Shown: piece by piece, positions 1 to 7,979 of the stretch
Layout: each line of letters opens with the position of its first letter
How positions within the stretch are numbered: position 1 is the first letter of the stretch
NCBI GenBank assembly: GCA_900751995.1
Contig: CAADTP010000065.1
Coordinates: forward strand, 1 to 45,658
Reading direction: 5' to 3'
Length of the DNA stretch: 45,658 nucleotides
Origin: Lachnospiraceae bacterium
GTDB lineage: Bacteria; Bacillota; Clostridia; Lachnospirales; Lachnospiraceae
Made by a program: the position numbers and the translations under genes
Notes under the pieces: model-generated
The model's input: the letters and a program-made list of their open reading frames with translations, nothing else
What the model was told of the DNA's origin: nothing
Databases searched by the model: none

Positions 1-94
1 TACGACCACCTTTAACAACCTTGGTAACACGCTTGATTGATACTACTTTATCTTCTAACTCTAACTGACTAGCATCAATAAGATTACGTTTCAT
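1..94 (-). CDS. rpsE: 30S ribosomal protein S5, N-terminal part (cut by window edge)
   Basis: Only the first 31 codons are inside the window. They begin MKRNLIDASQLELEDKV and run into a KRVTKVVKGGR stretch, the start of the S5 RNA-binding domain. S5 sits in the 30S body and contributes to decoding fidelity. The ATG is preceded by an AGGAGG-type site in the 17-base gap after rplR, and the position after rplR is the standard spc operon order. The rest of the gene lies beyond base 1. Confidence 0.93.
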   Translation of the reverse strand, partial: MKRNLIDASQLELEDKVVSIKRVTKVVKGGR

Positions 95-111
95 GTGTTC
101 TTTTCCTCCTC

Positions 112-480
112 TTAGAATTTCAGTCCAGCTTCTCTTGCTGCATCTGCCAGTGCTTTAACTTTTCCGTGGTAGATATATCCACCTCTGTCGAAAACAACGC
201 TCTCGATACCAGCCTCAACAGCTTTTTTACCGATCACTGTTCCAACTTTTGCTGCAGCCTGTACATCATCAGTGTTCTCAAGCTCTGCTTTTACGTCCTT
301 CTGGAGAGTAGAAGCGGATACTAAAGTTTTACCAACTGTGTCATCAATAATCTGTGCATAGATGTGCTTGTTGGAACGAAATACTGCCAGACGAGGAGTA
401 GTTGCAGTTCCGTTTAAATGATGACGTAATCTTCTATGCTTCTTTTCGCGAATTTCGCTTCTGGATGCTTTGTTAATCAT
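112..480 (-). CDS. rplR: 50S ribosomal protein L18
   Basis: 122 residues, the normal bacterial L18 length. L18 binds 5S rRNA and helps anchor it in the central protuberance of the large subunit. The basic N-terminus (KKHRRLRHHLNGT) and the motif RLAVFRSNKHIYAQIIDD are typical, as is the glycine-rich C-terminal part FDRGGYIYHGKVKALADAAREAG. It lies 17 bases after rplF and is followed by rpsE, so it is part of the spc operon. No anomaly seen. Confidence 0.98.
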   Translation of the reverse strand: MINKASRSEIREKKHRRLRHHLNGTATTPRLAVFRSNKHIYAQIIDDTVGKTLVSASTLQKDVKAELENTDDVQAAAKVGTVIGKKAVEAGIESVVFDRGGYIYHGKVKALADAAREAGLKF

Positions 481-497
481 ATTCTCACTCTCCTTAA

Positions 498-1037
498 TTA
501 TTTCTTACCGGTCTTACCGACTTTACGTCTGATAACTTCGTCAACGTACTTGATTCCCTTGCCCTTGTATGGCTCAGGTCTTCTCTTGTCTCTGATCTCA
601 GCTGCGTACTGGCCAACTTTTTCTTTGCTGATACCAGATACGATGATCTTGTTTCCGTCAACTGTGGACTCAAGACCTTCTGGATCTTCCATCTCTACCG
701 GGTGAGAATATCCGAGGTTAAGTACAAGTTTCTTGCCCTGCTTAGCAGCTCTGTAACCAACACCGTTAACCTCAAGCTCTTTTTTGTATCCTTCGCTTAC
801 ACCAACAACCATGTTGTGGATAAGGCTTCTTGTTAAGCCGTGAAGGGCTTTGATTCTCTTTAAGTCGTTCGGTCTTGTTACAACTACATGACCGTCTTCA
901 ACTTTGATCTCTAACTCTGTCGGGAGTGCTCTCTCAAGTGTTCCCTTAGGTCCTTTTACTGTTACAACGTTTCCATCTGCGACTGTAACCTCAACGCCAG
1001 CTGGAATTGCAACCGGAAGTCTTCCGATTCGTGACAT
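498..1037 (-). CDS. rplF: 50S ribosomal protein L6
   Basis: 179 residues, full length. L6 binds 23S rRNA helix 97 near the GTPase centre and consists of two related alpha/beta halves. The start MSRIGRLPVAIP and the C-terminal signature RDKRRPEPYKGKGIKY are diagnostic. The gap to rpsH upstream is larger than usual for this operon (96 bases) and contains a strong hairpin, listed separately. The ATG has a good AGGAGG site. Confidence 0.98.
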   Translation of the reverse strand: MSRIGRLPVAIPAGVEVTVADGNVVTVKGPKGTLERALPTELEIKVEDGHVVVTRPNDLKRIKALHGLTRSLIHNMVVGVSEGYKKELEVNGVGYRAAKQGKKLVLNLGYSHPVEMEDPEGLESTVDGNKIIVSGISKEKVGQYAAEIRDKRRPEPYKGKGIKYVDEVIRRKVGKTGKK

Positions 1038-1065
1038 AAATTTGTCCTCCTTACTTAGATTGTCG

Positions 1066-1085
1066 GAGAGGGCCCATGCCCTCTC
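1066..1085 (-). other. Intercistronic hairpin between rpsH and rplF
   Basis: A perfect 8-bp inverted repeat, GAGAGGGC and GCCCTCTC with a 4-base loop, lies in the 96-base spacer between the rpsH stop and the rplF start. No U-tract follows it on the coding (minus) strand, so it does not look like a terminator. It could be an RNA processing or stabilising element, or a translational control site. The function is inference only. Confidence 0.5.
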
Positions 1086-1133
1086 TGTTTTCAGTTTAAA
1101 AGCTATATGACTGCTTCGTTAAGCGGCTTTGGC

Positions 1134-1535
1134 CTACCAAACGAATGCAAGTACCTCGCCACCAACCTGAAGCTTACGAGCCTCTTTGTCAGTGATAACG
1201 CCTTTGTTTGTGGAAAGGATTGCGATACCAAGTCCACCAAGAACCTTCGGAAGCTCATCCTTGCCTGCGTATACACGAAGACCTGGTTTGGAGATTCTCT
1301 TAAGTCCTGTGATGATCTTCTGGTTTTTGTCCTCACCATATTTCAGTGTGATGTGAAGAGTTTTAACAACTCCATCCTCAACCAGATCATATTTTGCGAT
1401 GTATCCCTCATCTACAAGGATGTTTGCGATAGCAATTTTCATCTTGGATGCCGGTACGTCTACAGTGTCATGTTTTGCAGTATTTGCGTTACGGATTCTT
1501 GTAAGCATATCTGCGATCGGATCGCTCATTGTCAT
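1134..1535 (-). CDS. rpsH: 30S ribosomal protein S8
   Basis: 133 residues. S8 is a primary 16S rRNA binder (helix 21), and in enterobacteria it is the translational repressor of the spc operon. The N-terminus MTMSDPIADMLTRIRNAN and the C-terminal STNKGVITDKEARKLQVGGEVLAFVW are the family hallmarks. Translation may start at the first or third codon (MTMSD or MSD). It lies between rpsN and rplF as expected. Confidence 0.98.
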   Translation of the reverse strand: MTMSDPIADMLTRIRNANTAKHDTVDVPASKMKIAIANILVDEGYIAKYDLVEDGVVKTLHITLKYGEDKNQKIITGLKRISKPGLRVYAGKDELPKVLGGLGIAILSTNKGVITDKEARKLQVGGEVLAFVW

Positions 1536-1616
1536 GTAAGTTTCCTCCTCTTTCTTCAGACTTTACATGTCGTGTGAATATTATTTAAATGATTAAAAAG
1601 TTGCTTTCGCCTCGGC

Positions 1617-1802
1617 CTACCAGGAAGCTTTCTTAACACCCGGGATCTGACCTTTGTATGCCAGCTCACGGAAGCAGATTCTGCAAATTCCGTATTTTCT
1701 CAGGTATGCATGTGGACGGCCACAGATTCTGCAGCGAGTATACTCTCTTGTGGAGAATTTAGCTTTACGCTGCTGTTTAATTTTCATTGCTGTCTTAGCC
1801 AT
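1617..1802 (-). CDS. rpsN: 30S ribosomal protein S14, zinc-binding type
   Basis: 61 residues beginning MAKTAMKIKQQ. A longer open frame exists, but the ATG at 1802 has AGGAGG at the right distance and gives the family length. Two CxxC pairs (CRIC and CRIC around residues 24-43) form the zinc ribbon of the C+ type S14, and the C-terminus PGVKKASW is invariant. The protein binds the 30S head next to S3 and S10. A zinc-free paralogue is not visible in this window. Confidence 0.97.
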   Translation of the reverse strand: MAKTAMKIKQQRKAKFSTREYTRCRICGRPHAYLRKYGICRICFRELAYKGQIPGVKKASW

Positions 1803-1815
1803 GAATCTTTTCCTC

Positions 1816-2355
1816 CTATTTAGCAAATGGCATGTTGAATAATGTCAGTAATTCGCGTGCCTCTTCATCTGTTTTAGCAGTTGTAACGAAGATAACGTCC
1901 ATTCCTCTTACTTTATCAACCTTATCGTACTCAACCTCTGGGAAGATCAGCTGCTCTTTGATACCAAGAGCATAGTTTCCTCTGCCGTCGAATGCGTTCG
2001 GGTTAACACCACGGAAGTCACGTACACGTGGAAGAGCAAGGTTGATAAGACGATCAGCGAACTCATACATCTTCTCGCCTCTCAGAGTAACTTTACATCC
2101 GATCGGCATACCCTCTCTGATTTTGAAGTTAGCGACAGATTTTTTAGCTTTTGTAGCGATTGCTTTCTGTCCTGTAACAAGTTCCATATCTGCGATTGCA
2201 GCGTCAAGAAGTTTAGCGTTCTCTTTTGCCTCGCCAACACCCATGTTAACAACGATTTTCTCGAGTTTTGGCACTTCCATTACGTTTTTGTATCCGAATT
2301 TCTTGGTCATGGCATCCATGATCTCGTTCTTGTAAAGATCTTTTAATCTACTCAC
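1816..2355 (-). CDS. rplE: 50S ribosomal protein L5
   Basis: 179 residues, standard length. L5 contacts 5S rRNA and the P-site tRNA and forms the B1b bridge with S13. The N-terminus SRLKDLYKNEIMDAMTKKF, the VVNMGVGEA motif and the C-terminal VTTAKTDEEARELLTLFNMPF are characteristic. The stop lies 13 bases before the rpsN start, so the rpsN ribosome binding site follows directly. Confidence 0.98.
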   Translation of the reverse strand: MSRLKDLYKNEIMDAMTKKFGYKNVMEVPKLEKIVVNMGVGEAKENAKLLDAAIADMELVTGQKAIATKAKKSVANFKIREGMPIGCKVTLRGEKMYEFADRLINLALPRVRDFRGVNPNAFDGRGNYALGIKEQLIFPEVEYDKVDKVRGMDVIFVTTAKTDEEARELLTLFNMPFAK

Positions 2356-2377
2356 CTTTATATGCCTCCTCTCTTAA

Positions 2378-2689
2378 TTAATCGATTGTCTTTCCTGTTG
2401 CTTTAGCAACACGAACTTTTTTGTCTCCATCCATCTTGAATCCAACTCTTGTAGCTTTTCCGTCTACAACGAGCATTACGTTGGAGATGTGAAGCGGAGC
2501 TTCTTTTGTCACGATTCCACCGTTCTGATTAGCTGCGGACGGTTTAGCGTGCTTTGTAACCATGTTTACGTTCTCAACAACTACTGTGTTGTCTTTTACG
2601 TTAACTGCAAGGACCTTTCCGTCCTTACCTTTATCTTTTCCAGCGATTACCTTTACAGTATCACCTTTTTTAATTTTCATAGCTGACAT
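2378..2689 (-). CDS. rplX: 50S ribosomal protein L24
   Basis: 103 residues with a KOW motif at the N-terminus (KIKKGDTVKVIAGKDKGKDG). L24 is an early assembly initiator that binds the 5' end of 23S rRNA. Two candidate starts exist, MSAMKIKK and MKIKK. The first, at 2689, is better spaced from the GGAGGG site around 2697. It lies 11 bases after rplN and before rplE, the canonical order. Confidence 0.97.
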   Translation of the reverse strand: MSAMKIKKGDTVKVIAGKDKGKDGKVLAVNVKDNTVVVENVNMVTKHAKPSAANQNGGIVTKEAPLHISNVMLVVDGKATRVGFKMDGDKKVRVAKATGKTID

Positions 2690-2700
2690 TCGGCACCCTC

Positions 2701-3069
2701 CTATAATACTTCCGGAGCTAAGGAAACGATCTTCATGAATTTCTTCTCACGAAGCTCTCTGGCAACTGGTCCAAAGATACGTGTTCCTCTCGGAGTTAAG
2801 TCATCCTTGATAATTACGGCAGCATTTTCATCGAAACGGATGTAAGATCCGTCTTTACGACGAGCGCCTTTTTTAGTTCTAACAACTACAGCTTTAACAA
2901 CGTCACCTTTTTTAACAACGCCGCCTGGTGTTGCATCTTTAACCGTAGCAACGATTGTGTCACCGATGTTTGCATATCTTCTTGTAGAGCCGCCCATAAC
3001 ACGAATACAAAGGATTTCTTTTGCACCAGTGTTGTCGGCAACTTTCAGTCTAGTTTCCTGCTGAATCAT
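2701..3069 (-). CDS. rplN: 50S ribosomal protein L14
   Basis: 122 residues, the invariant bacterial length. L14 lies at the subunit interface and makes bridges B5 and B8. It starts MIQQETRLKVADNTGAKE and ends EKKFMKIVSLAPEVL, both highly conserved, with the RTKKGARRKDGSYIRFDENAAV motif in the middle. It is the first gene of the spc set and here follows rpsQ by 13 bases, so the S10 and spc operons appear contiguous. Confidence 0.98.
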   Translation of the reverse strand: MIQQETRLKVADNTGAKEILCIRVMGGSTRRYANIGDTIVATVKDATPGGVVKKGDVVKAVVVRTKKGARRKDGSYIRFDENAAVIIKDDLTPRGTRIFGPVARELREKKFMKIVSLAPEVL

Positions 3070-3082
3070 ACTGGTTTCCTCC

Positions 3083-3337
3083 TTATTTAGCTTTCTCTAC
3101 GATCTCAACCAGTCTCCATCTCTTGTCCTTGGACAGCGGTCTGGTCTCCATTACCTTAACGGTATCTCCAATGTTGCACTCATTGTTCTCGTCATGAGCT
3201 TTTAATTTATATGTTCTCTTCACGATTTTTTTGTAAAGAGGATGTTTTACATGGTCTTCAATTGCAACTACGATGGTCTTATCCATTTTGTCGCTGATAA
3301 CCTTACCCACGCGGGTTTTTCTCAGATTTCTTTCCAC
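3083..3337 (-). CDS. rpsQ: 30S ribosomal protein S17
   Basis: 84 residues with an OB fold. S17 binds 16S rRNA near helix 11. The motif RKTRVGKVISDKMDKTIVV at the N-terminus and IGDTVKVMETRPLSKDKRWRL near the C-terminus are typical. It is positioned between rpmC and rplN as in most bacteria. Confidence 0.97.
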   Translation of the reverse strand: MERNLRKTRVGKVISDKMDKTIVVAIEDHVKHPLYKKIVKRTYKLKAHDENNECNIGDTVKVMETRPLSKDKRWRLVEIVEKAK

Positions 3338-3355
3338 GATTTATGTCCTCCTGTC

Positions 3356-3574
3356 CTATTTGGAAGCGTTTGCCTGCTCAGTGATTACTGTCTGGATTCT
3401 GGCAATATTTTTACGAACCTCTTTGATTCGTCCTGTATTGTCTAACTGGTTTGTTGCATTCTGAAATCTCAGATTGAAAAGCTCTTTTTTAGCAGCTACT
3501 AATTCTTCATTCAGTTCTGCAACTGACTTTGCTTTTAAATCTTCCACGAACTTATTAATTTTCACTGTTATCAC
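3356..3574 (-). CDS. rpmC: 50S ribosomal protein L29
   Basis: 72 residues, helical hairpin protein near the polypeptide exit tunnel that helps form the docking site for SRP and trigger factor. The core LAAKKELFNLRFQNATNQLDNT type motif (here VAAKKELFNLRFQ) identifies it. Its first 20 bases overlap the end of rplP, suggesting translational coupling. The start MITVKINKF is the only upstream ATG. Confidence 0.96.
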   Translation of the reverse strand: MITVKINKFVEDLKAKSVAELNEELVAAKKELFNLRFQNATNQLDNTGRIKEVRKNIARIQTVITEQANASK

Positions 3575-3992
3575 CGCCTTCTAAGTCTGCACGAGAAACG
3601 ATTTTACATTTACATGGTAACTTGTGCATTGCAAGACGTAATGCTTCACGGGCAACCTCTTCGGACACGCCTGCAATCTCAAACATAACACGACCTGGTT
3701 TTACTACTGCTACCCAGTACTCCAGAGCGCCTTTTCCGGAACCCATTCGAGTCTCAGCTGGTTTAGCTGTTACCGGTTTATCCGGGAAAATCTTAATCCA
3801 AACTTTACCGCCACGTTTGATGTAACGGGTCATAGCAACACGGGCTGCCTCGATCTGATTAGATCTGATCCAACATGGCTCAGTAGCAACAAGACCGAAA
3901 TCACCATAGTTGATAACATTGCCTCTAAGGGCTTTTCCTCTCATGGAGCCACGGAATTGTTTACGACGTTTTACTCTTTTTGGCATTAACAT
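3555..3992 (-). CDS. rplP: 50S ribosomal protein L16
   Basis: 145 residues. L16 organises the A-site tRNA binding region and bridges helices 38, 42 and 89 of 23S rRNA. MPKRVKRRKQFRGSMRGKA at the N-terminus and WIKIFPDKPVTAKPAETRMGSGKG in the middle are signature stretches. The first ATG at 3992 overlaps the rpsC stop (TAATG), and a second ATG two codons later (3986) is an alternative start. Confidence 0.98.
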   Translation of the reverse strand: MLMPKRVKRRKQFRGSMRGKALRGNVINYGDFGLVATEPCWIRSNQIEAARVAMTRYIKRGGKVWIKIFPDKPVTAKPAETRMGSGKGALEYWVAVVKPGRVMFEIAGVSEEVAREALRLAMHKLPCKCKIVSRADLEGGDNSEN

Positions 3993-4648
3993 TATTTATC
4001 GCTCCCTTCCTTAGTTCCTTTTGTCGGAAGAATCTCACCATTGTAGATCCATGCCTTAACACCAACTTTACCGTATGTGGTGTCTGCTTCCGCAAAGACA
4101 TAGTCGATATCTGCACGAAGTGTCTGAAGCGGGATTGTTCCCTCGCTGTAGAACTCTGTACGAGCCATATCAGCTCCGCCGAGACGTCCGGATACGGAAG
4201 TCTTGATTCCCTTAGCGCCAGCCTTCATTGTTCTCTGCATTGTGGACTTCATAGCACGTCTGAAGGAAATACGGTTCTCAAGCTGAAGAGCAATGTTCTC
4301 AGCAACCAGCTGTGCATCTTTGTCCGGTCTCTTAACTTCTTTGATGTCAACGATAAGCTTCTTGTCTGTGTATTTCTGAAGCTCAGCTTTAACTTTCTCG
4401 ATCTCTGCGCCGCCCTTACCGATTACGATACCAGGTTTTGCTGTGTAGATGATGATCTTAACTCTGTCAGATGCTCTCTCGATCTCGATTTTAGAAACAC
4501 CTGCGCTGTATAATTTCTTTTTAAGGAATGTTCTGATGTTGTAGTCTTCTACCAGGTAGTCAGCAAACTTGTCTTCTGCATACCATCTGGAATCCCAATC
4601 CTTGATAACTCCGACTCTAAGGCCATGCGGATTAACTTTCTGTCCCAT
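3992..4648 (-). CDS. rpsC: 30S ribosomal protein S3
   Basis: 218 residues with an N-terminal KH type II RNA-binding domain (VIGKGGAEIEKVK) and the C-terminal S3 domain (ISGRLGGADMARTEFYSEG-like motif, here VSGRLGGADMARTE). S3 lines the mRNA entry channel with S4 and S5 and takes part in mRNA helicase activity. The start MGQKVNPHGLRVGVI is invariant. It is followed immediately by rplP. Confidence 0.98.
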   Translation of the reverse strand: MGQKVNPHGLRVGVIKDWDSRWYAEDKFADYLVEDYNIRTFLKKKLYSAGVSKIEIERASDRVKIIIYTAKPGIVIGKGGAEIEKVKAELQKYTDKKLIVDIKEVKRPDKDAQLVAENIALQLENRISFRRAMKSTMQRTMKAGAKGIKTSVSGRLGGADMARTEFYSEGTIPLQTLRADIDYVFAEADTTYGKVGVKAWIYNGEILPTKGTKEGSDK

Positions 4649-4659
4649 GCTTTTCCTCC

Positions 4660-5049
4660 TTACCTTTCATCAAGCACAACTGTGATATGGCTAGTTCTCT
4701 TCTCGATTCTGTAAGCTCTACCCTGTGCTCTCGGCTGAATTCTCTTCATTGTAGGTCCCTTATCTGCATAGCATGCTGCAACATAAAGGTTGTCTGCGTT
4801 CATTCCGTTGTTGTTCTCAGCGTTTGCTACTGCTGACTCAAGCAGTTTTTTGATCACGCTGGAAGCGTATCTCGGATTGTATGTCAGGATACCAAGTGCT
4901 GTCTGTACATCTTTGCCACGGATCGCATCTAATACGTAGCAGGCTTTCTGAACAGAAATTCTTGCATAAGATAACTTTGCAGACGGCCTTGTCTCTCTAT
5001 TATTCTCATTTCTGGCTCTCTTTATCTGGCTTCTATGTCCTTTTGCCAT
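4660..5049 (-). CDS. rplV: 50S ribosomal protein L22
   Basis: 129 residues. L22 has a long beta hairpin that lines the exit tunnel, a site of macrolide resistance mutations. The motifs AKLSYARISVQKACYVLDAIRGK and the C-terminal RAQGRAYRIEKRTSHITVVL are conserved. Its start is separated from the rpsS stop by 86 bases carrying a strong hairpin, longer than the other gaps in this part of the operon. Confidence 0.98.
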   Translation of the reverse strand: MAKGHRSQIKRARNENNRETRPSAKLSYARISVQKACYVLDAIRGKDVQTALGILTYNPRYASSVIKKLLESAVANAENNNGMNADNLYVAACYADKGPTMKRIQPRAQGRAYRIEKRTSHITVVLDER

Positions 5050-5089
5050 CTTAAAGTGCCTCCTTTCTTAAATTCGATATCTAAGTTAT

Positions 5090-5120
5090 CTGCCAGCTGT
5101 CTTAAATTGACAGCGGGCAG
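5090..5120 (-). other. Intercistronic hairpin between rpsS and rplV
   Basis: CTGCCAGCTGTC at 5090-5101 pairs with GACAGCGGGCAG at 5109-5120 with one mismatch and a 7-base loop. It lies in the 86-base spacer between rpsS and rplV. No U-tract follows on the minus strand, so it is not a standard terminator. An RNA cleavage or attenuation role is possible but unproven. Confidence 0.5.
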
Positions 5121-5135
5121 TTATAAATCTGATGA

Positions 5136-5417
5136 CTAGCGTACTCCGGACTTCTTCTCGTCTTTTCCGTGTCCTCTGTAAGTTCTTGTTGCAACGAACT
5201 CACCAAGTTTGTGTCCTACCATATCCTCTGTGATATATACCGGCACATGTTTTCTTCCGTCATGAACAGCGATTGTGTGTCCTACGAAAGACGGGAAGAT
5301 TGTGGAACGGCGAGACCAAGTTTTGATTACGGATTTATCATTTGCAGCGTTAAGAGCGTCTACTTTTTTAAGTAAGCTCTGGTCTGCAAAAGGTCCTTTT
5401 TTCAGTGAACGAGACAT
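5136..5417 (-). CDS. rpsS: 30S ribosomal protein S19
   Basis: 93 residues. S19 forms a head complex with S13 and contacts the A-site finger. MSRSLKKGPFADQSLLKKV at the start and the signature TWSRRSTIFPSFVGHTIAVH are diagnostic. The C-terminus ends GHGKDEKKSGVR. The gene sits 15 bases after rplB. Confidence 0.98.
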   Translation of the reverse strand: MSRSLKKGPFADQSLLKKVDALNAANDKSVIKTWSRRSTIFPSFVGHTIAVHDGRKHVPVYITEDMVGHKLGEFVATRTYRGHGKDEKKSGVR

Positions 5418-5432
5418 GCTTTCTCCTCCTTA

Positions 5433-6278
5433 TTATTTCGATAATGCTTTTCCATCGCGTCTTCTTACGATGTACTTGTTGGACTGTTTGTTTTTCTTTC
5501 TGGTCTTCAGGCCGAGAGCAGGTTTGCCCCACGGTGTGCAAGGACCTGGGCGTCCGATACCGGTCTTACCTTCACCACCACCATGTGGATGGTCATTCGG
5601 GTTCATTACGGAACCACGAACTGTAGGTCTGATACCCATGTTACGTTTACGTCCGGCTTTACCGATGTTAATAAGGTTGTGATCTCCGTTTCCGATTACA
5701 CCAACAGTTGCGCGGCATACGATCGGAACCATTCTCATCTCACCGGAAGGAAGACGAAGTGTTGCGTACTTTCCTTCTTTAGCCATGAGCTGTGCGCCGT
5801 TTCCTGCAGAACGAACCATCTGTCCGCCTTTTCCAGGATGAAGCTCAATGTTGTGAACCATAGTACCAACCGGGATAAGCTCCAGCGGGAGGCAGTTTCC
5901 AACACGAACCTCAGCTTCCGGACCATTGTAAACCTTCTGGCCTACTTTAAGTCCCTCTGGAGCGAGGATGTAAGCTTTCTCGCCATCTGCGTAGCAGATC
6001 AGAGCGATGTTAGCTGTTCTGTTCGGATCGTACTCGATTGTTTTAACTGTTGCAGGGATTCCATCTTTTCTTCTCTTGAAGTCGATGATTCTGTATTTTC
6101 TTCTGCTTCCGCCACCCTGATGTCTTACAGTGATCTTACCCTGATTGTTACGTCCAGCGTTCTTCTTAAGGGAAGTAACGAGGGATTTCTCTGGTTTTGC
6201 AGCTGTAATCTCAGAGAAGTCGGAACCAGTCATATGTCTTCTTGACGGTGTATATGGGTTATAGCTTTTGATTCCCAT
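5433..6278 (-). CDS. rplB: 50S ribosomal protein L2
   Basis: 281 residues, full length. L2 is a primary 23S rRNA binder close to the peptidyl transferase centre. The N-terminal MGIKSYNPYTPSRRHMTGSDF and the C-terminal signature NPNDHPHGGGEGKTGIGRPG, which includes the conserved histidine implicated in peptidyl transfer, are both present. It follows rplW after 62 bases. Confidence 0.98.
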   Translation of the reverse strand: MGIKSYNPYTPSRRHMTGSDFSEITAAKPEKSLVTSLKKNAGRNNQGKITVRHQGGGSRRKYRIIDFKRRKDGIPATVKTIEYDPNRTANIALICYADGEKAYILAPEGLKVGQKVYNGPEAEVRVGNCLPLELIPVGTMVHNIELHPGKGGQMVRSAGNGAQLMAKEGKYATLRLPSGEMRMVPIVCRATVGVIGNGDHNLINIGKAGRKRNMGIRPTVRGSVMNPNDHPHGGGEGKTGIGRPGPCTPWGKPALGLKTRKKNKQSNKYIVRRRDGKALSK

Positions 6279-6340
6279 GATGTTTCTCCTTTCGAATTTG
6301 TTCTCGTGCTTTCGTGCACATATTCGGACTTATCTGTTAA

Positions 6341-6640
6341 TTAAAGTCCCTCAAAAATCTCGATATCTTTGCTCTCTTCTGTAAGAGCTACGATAGCTTT
6401 TTTAGTCTTAGCAGTTTTTCCAACTACCATTCCACGGCGTTTTTTCTTTCCATCACTGTTGATGGTGTTTACGCTCTTAACTTTTGTTCCCTCGAACATC
6501 TTCTCAACAGCCTCTTTGATCTGAGTCTTGTTAGCTTCCGGATGTACAAGGAATGTATATTTCTTCTCACCCATGTCTGCCATGGATTTCTCTGTGATAA
6601 CCGGACGGATGATTACGTCATAGTACTGAATACTTGCCAT
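6341..6640 (-). CDS. rplW: 50S ribosomal protein L23
   Basis: 99 residues. L23 lies at the tunnel exit and docks trigger factor and SRP. The motifs YYDVIIRPVITEKSM at the N-terminus and HPEANKTQIKEAVEKMF in the centre are typical. Its ATG overlaps the rplD stop by one base (TAATG), so translational coupling is likely. Confidence 0.97.
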   Translation of the reverse strand: MASIQYYDVIIRPVITEKSMADMGEKKYTFLVHPEANKTQIKEAVEKMFEGTKVKSVNTINSDGKKKRRGMVVGKTAKTKKAIVALTEESKDIEIFEGL

Positions 6641-7260
6641 TATGCGTATACCTCCTCGATAGATGCAACGGCATCCTTTGTAACAACTACGGTGTTGTGT
6701 TTCATAACATCGTATGTGTTGATTGTAGCCGGTGTTGCAGTTTCCACGTCAGCGATGTTTCTTGCGGAAAGAACTACGTTCTGATCGTTGTCAGCTGTGA
6801 TTACAAGAGCTTTCTCTGCTTTCAGGTTTGTAAGAACCTTCTGCATCTCTTTTGTCTTAACCTCAGCAAGTGCAAGGCTGTCAACAACAACAAGTTTATT
6901 ATCCTGAACCTTGGATGTCAGAGCGGATTTAAGAGCTGCTCTTCTTTCCTTCTTGTTCATTTTTACTTCATAATCTCTCGGAACCGGAGCGAATACAACA
7001 CCGCCGCCTGTCCACTGTGGTGCACGGATGGAACCCTGTCTTGCATGACCTGTTCCTTTCTGTCTCCACGGTTTTCTTCCGCCGCCTCTTACCTCAGAAC
7101 GAGTTTTCGCTTTCTGAGTTCCCTGACGGTTATTTGCAAGCTGACGAACAACTGCAAGATGAACGAGATGCTCGTTGATCTCAACGCCGAATACTGCGTC
7201 ATTCAGCTCCATTGTGCCAACTTCATTGCCTTCCATATTATAAACAGTTACATTAGCCAT
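6640..7260 (-). CDS. rplD: 50S ribosomal protein L4
   Basis: 206 residues. L4 has a globular domain and an extended loop (residues about 45-95, GTQKAKTRSEVRGGGRKPWRQ) reaching into the exit tunnel. In Escherichia coli L4 also autoregulates the S10 operon through the rpsJ leader. That role has not been shown for the different leader seen here, but it is the natural candidate. It is followed directly by rplW. Confidence 0.98.
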   Translation of the reverse strand: MANVTVYNMEGNEVGTMELNDAVFGVEINEHLVHLAVVRQLANNRQGTQKAKTRSEVRGGGRKPWRQKGTGHARQGSIRAPQWTGGGVVFAPVPRDYEVKMNKKERRAALKSALTSKVQDNKLVVVDSLALAEVKTKEMQKVLTNLKAEKALVITADNDQNVVLSARNIADVETATPATINTYDVMKHNTVVVTKDAVASIEEVYA

Positions 7261-7281
7261 TCTGATGCTCCTCCTTTCCTA

Positions 7282-7914
7282 TTATAAGGACTTTACTGTC
7301 TCTTTGATTGTAACCAAAGATTTCTTAGGTCCTGGAACAGCACCCTTAACTAACAGTAAGTTATTTTCTGTATCTACACGTACGATCTCAAGATTCTGAA
7401 CAGTTACCTGAACATGTCCCATGTGACCTGGCATATGTTTTCCTTTGAAAACCTTGCTCGGATCGGAGCAAGCGCCGTTGGAACCTGCATGACGATGATA
7501 TTTAGAACCGTGAGCCATAGGTCCTCTGGACTGGCCATGTCTCTTGATGGCGCCCTGGAAACCTTTACCTTTGGAAACTGCAGTAGCATCGATATGATCT
7601 CCTGCTGCAAAGATATCAGCCTTGATTTCCTGTCCAACCTCATACTCGCCGGCATTGTCAAATCTGAACTCTTTTACAAATCTCTTTACAGCTACACCAG
7701 CTTTGTCAAAGTGGCCTTTCTCCGGTTTGTTGACCAGTTTCTCTCTGATCTCGCCGAAGCCAACCTGAACTGATGTGTATCCATCGTTCTCCTCAGTTTT
7801 AACCTGAGTTACAACGCAAGGACCTGCCTGTAAAACAGTTACCGGAATTAACATTCCATCTTCATTGAAGATCTGAGTCATTCCGACTTTAGTAGCTAAA
7901 ATAGCTTTCTTCAT
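7282..7914 (-). CDS. rplC: 50S ribosomal protein L3
   Basis: 210 residues, full length. L3 is an assembly initiator that reaches the peptidyl transferase centre. The start MKKAILATKVGMTQIFNEDG and the loop motif GSKYHRHAGSNGACSDPSKVFKGKHMPGHMG (abridged here to its key parts: HRHAGS and KGKHMPGHMG) are conserved. It follows rpsJ by 65 bases. Confidence 0.98.
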   Translation of the reverse strand: MKKAILATKVGMTQIFNEDGMLIPVTVLQAGPCVVTQVKTEENDGYTSVQVGFGEIREKLVNKPEKGHFDKAGVAVKRFVKEFRFDNAGEYEVGQEIKADIFAAGDHIDATAVSKGKGFQGAIKRHGQSRGPMAHGSKYHRHAGSNGACSDPSKVFKGKHMPGHMGHVQVTVQNLEIVRVDTENNLLLVKGAVPGPKKSLVTIKETVKSL

Positions 7915-7979
7915 TTCTTTCTTCCTCCTTATAGCGGATTACCATTCGGTAATCATATAGTTAATGTCAAATGACATTA

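Noticed and set aside
5583..6245. 220-codon plus-strand frame
   Set aside because: Antisense to rplB in a codon-biased gene. Other long plus frames at 6634-7287 and 3980-4513 are rejected for the same reason.
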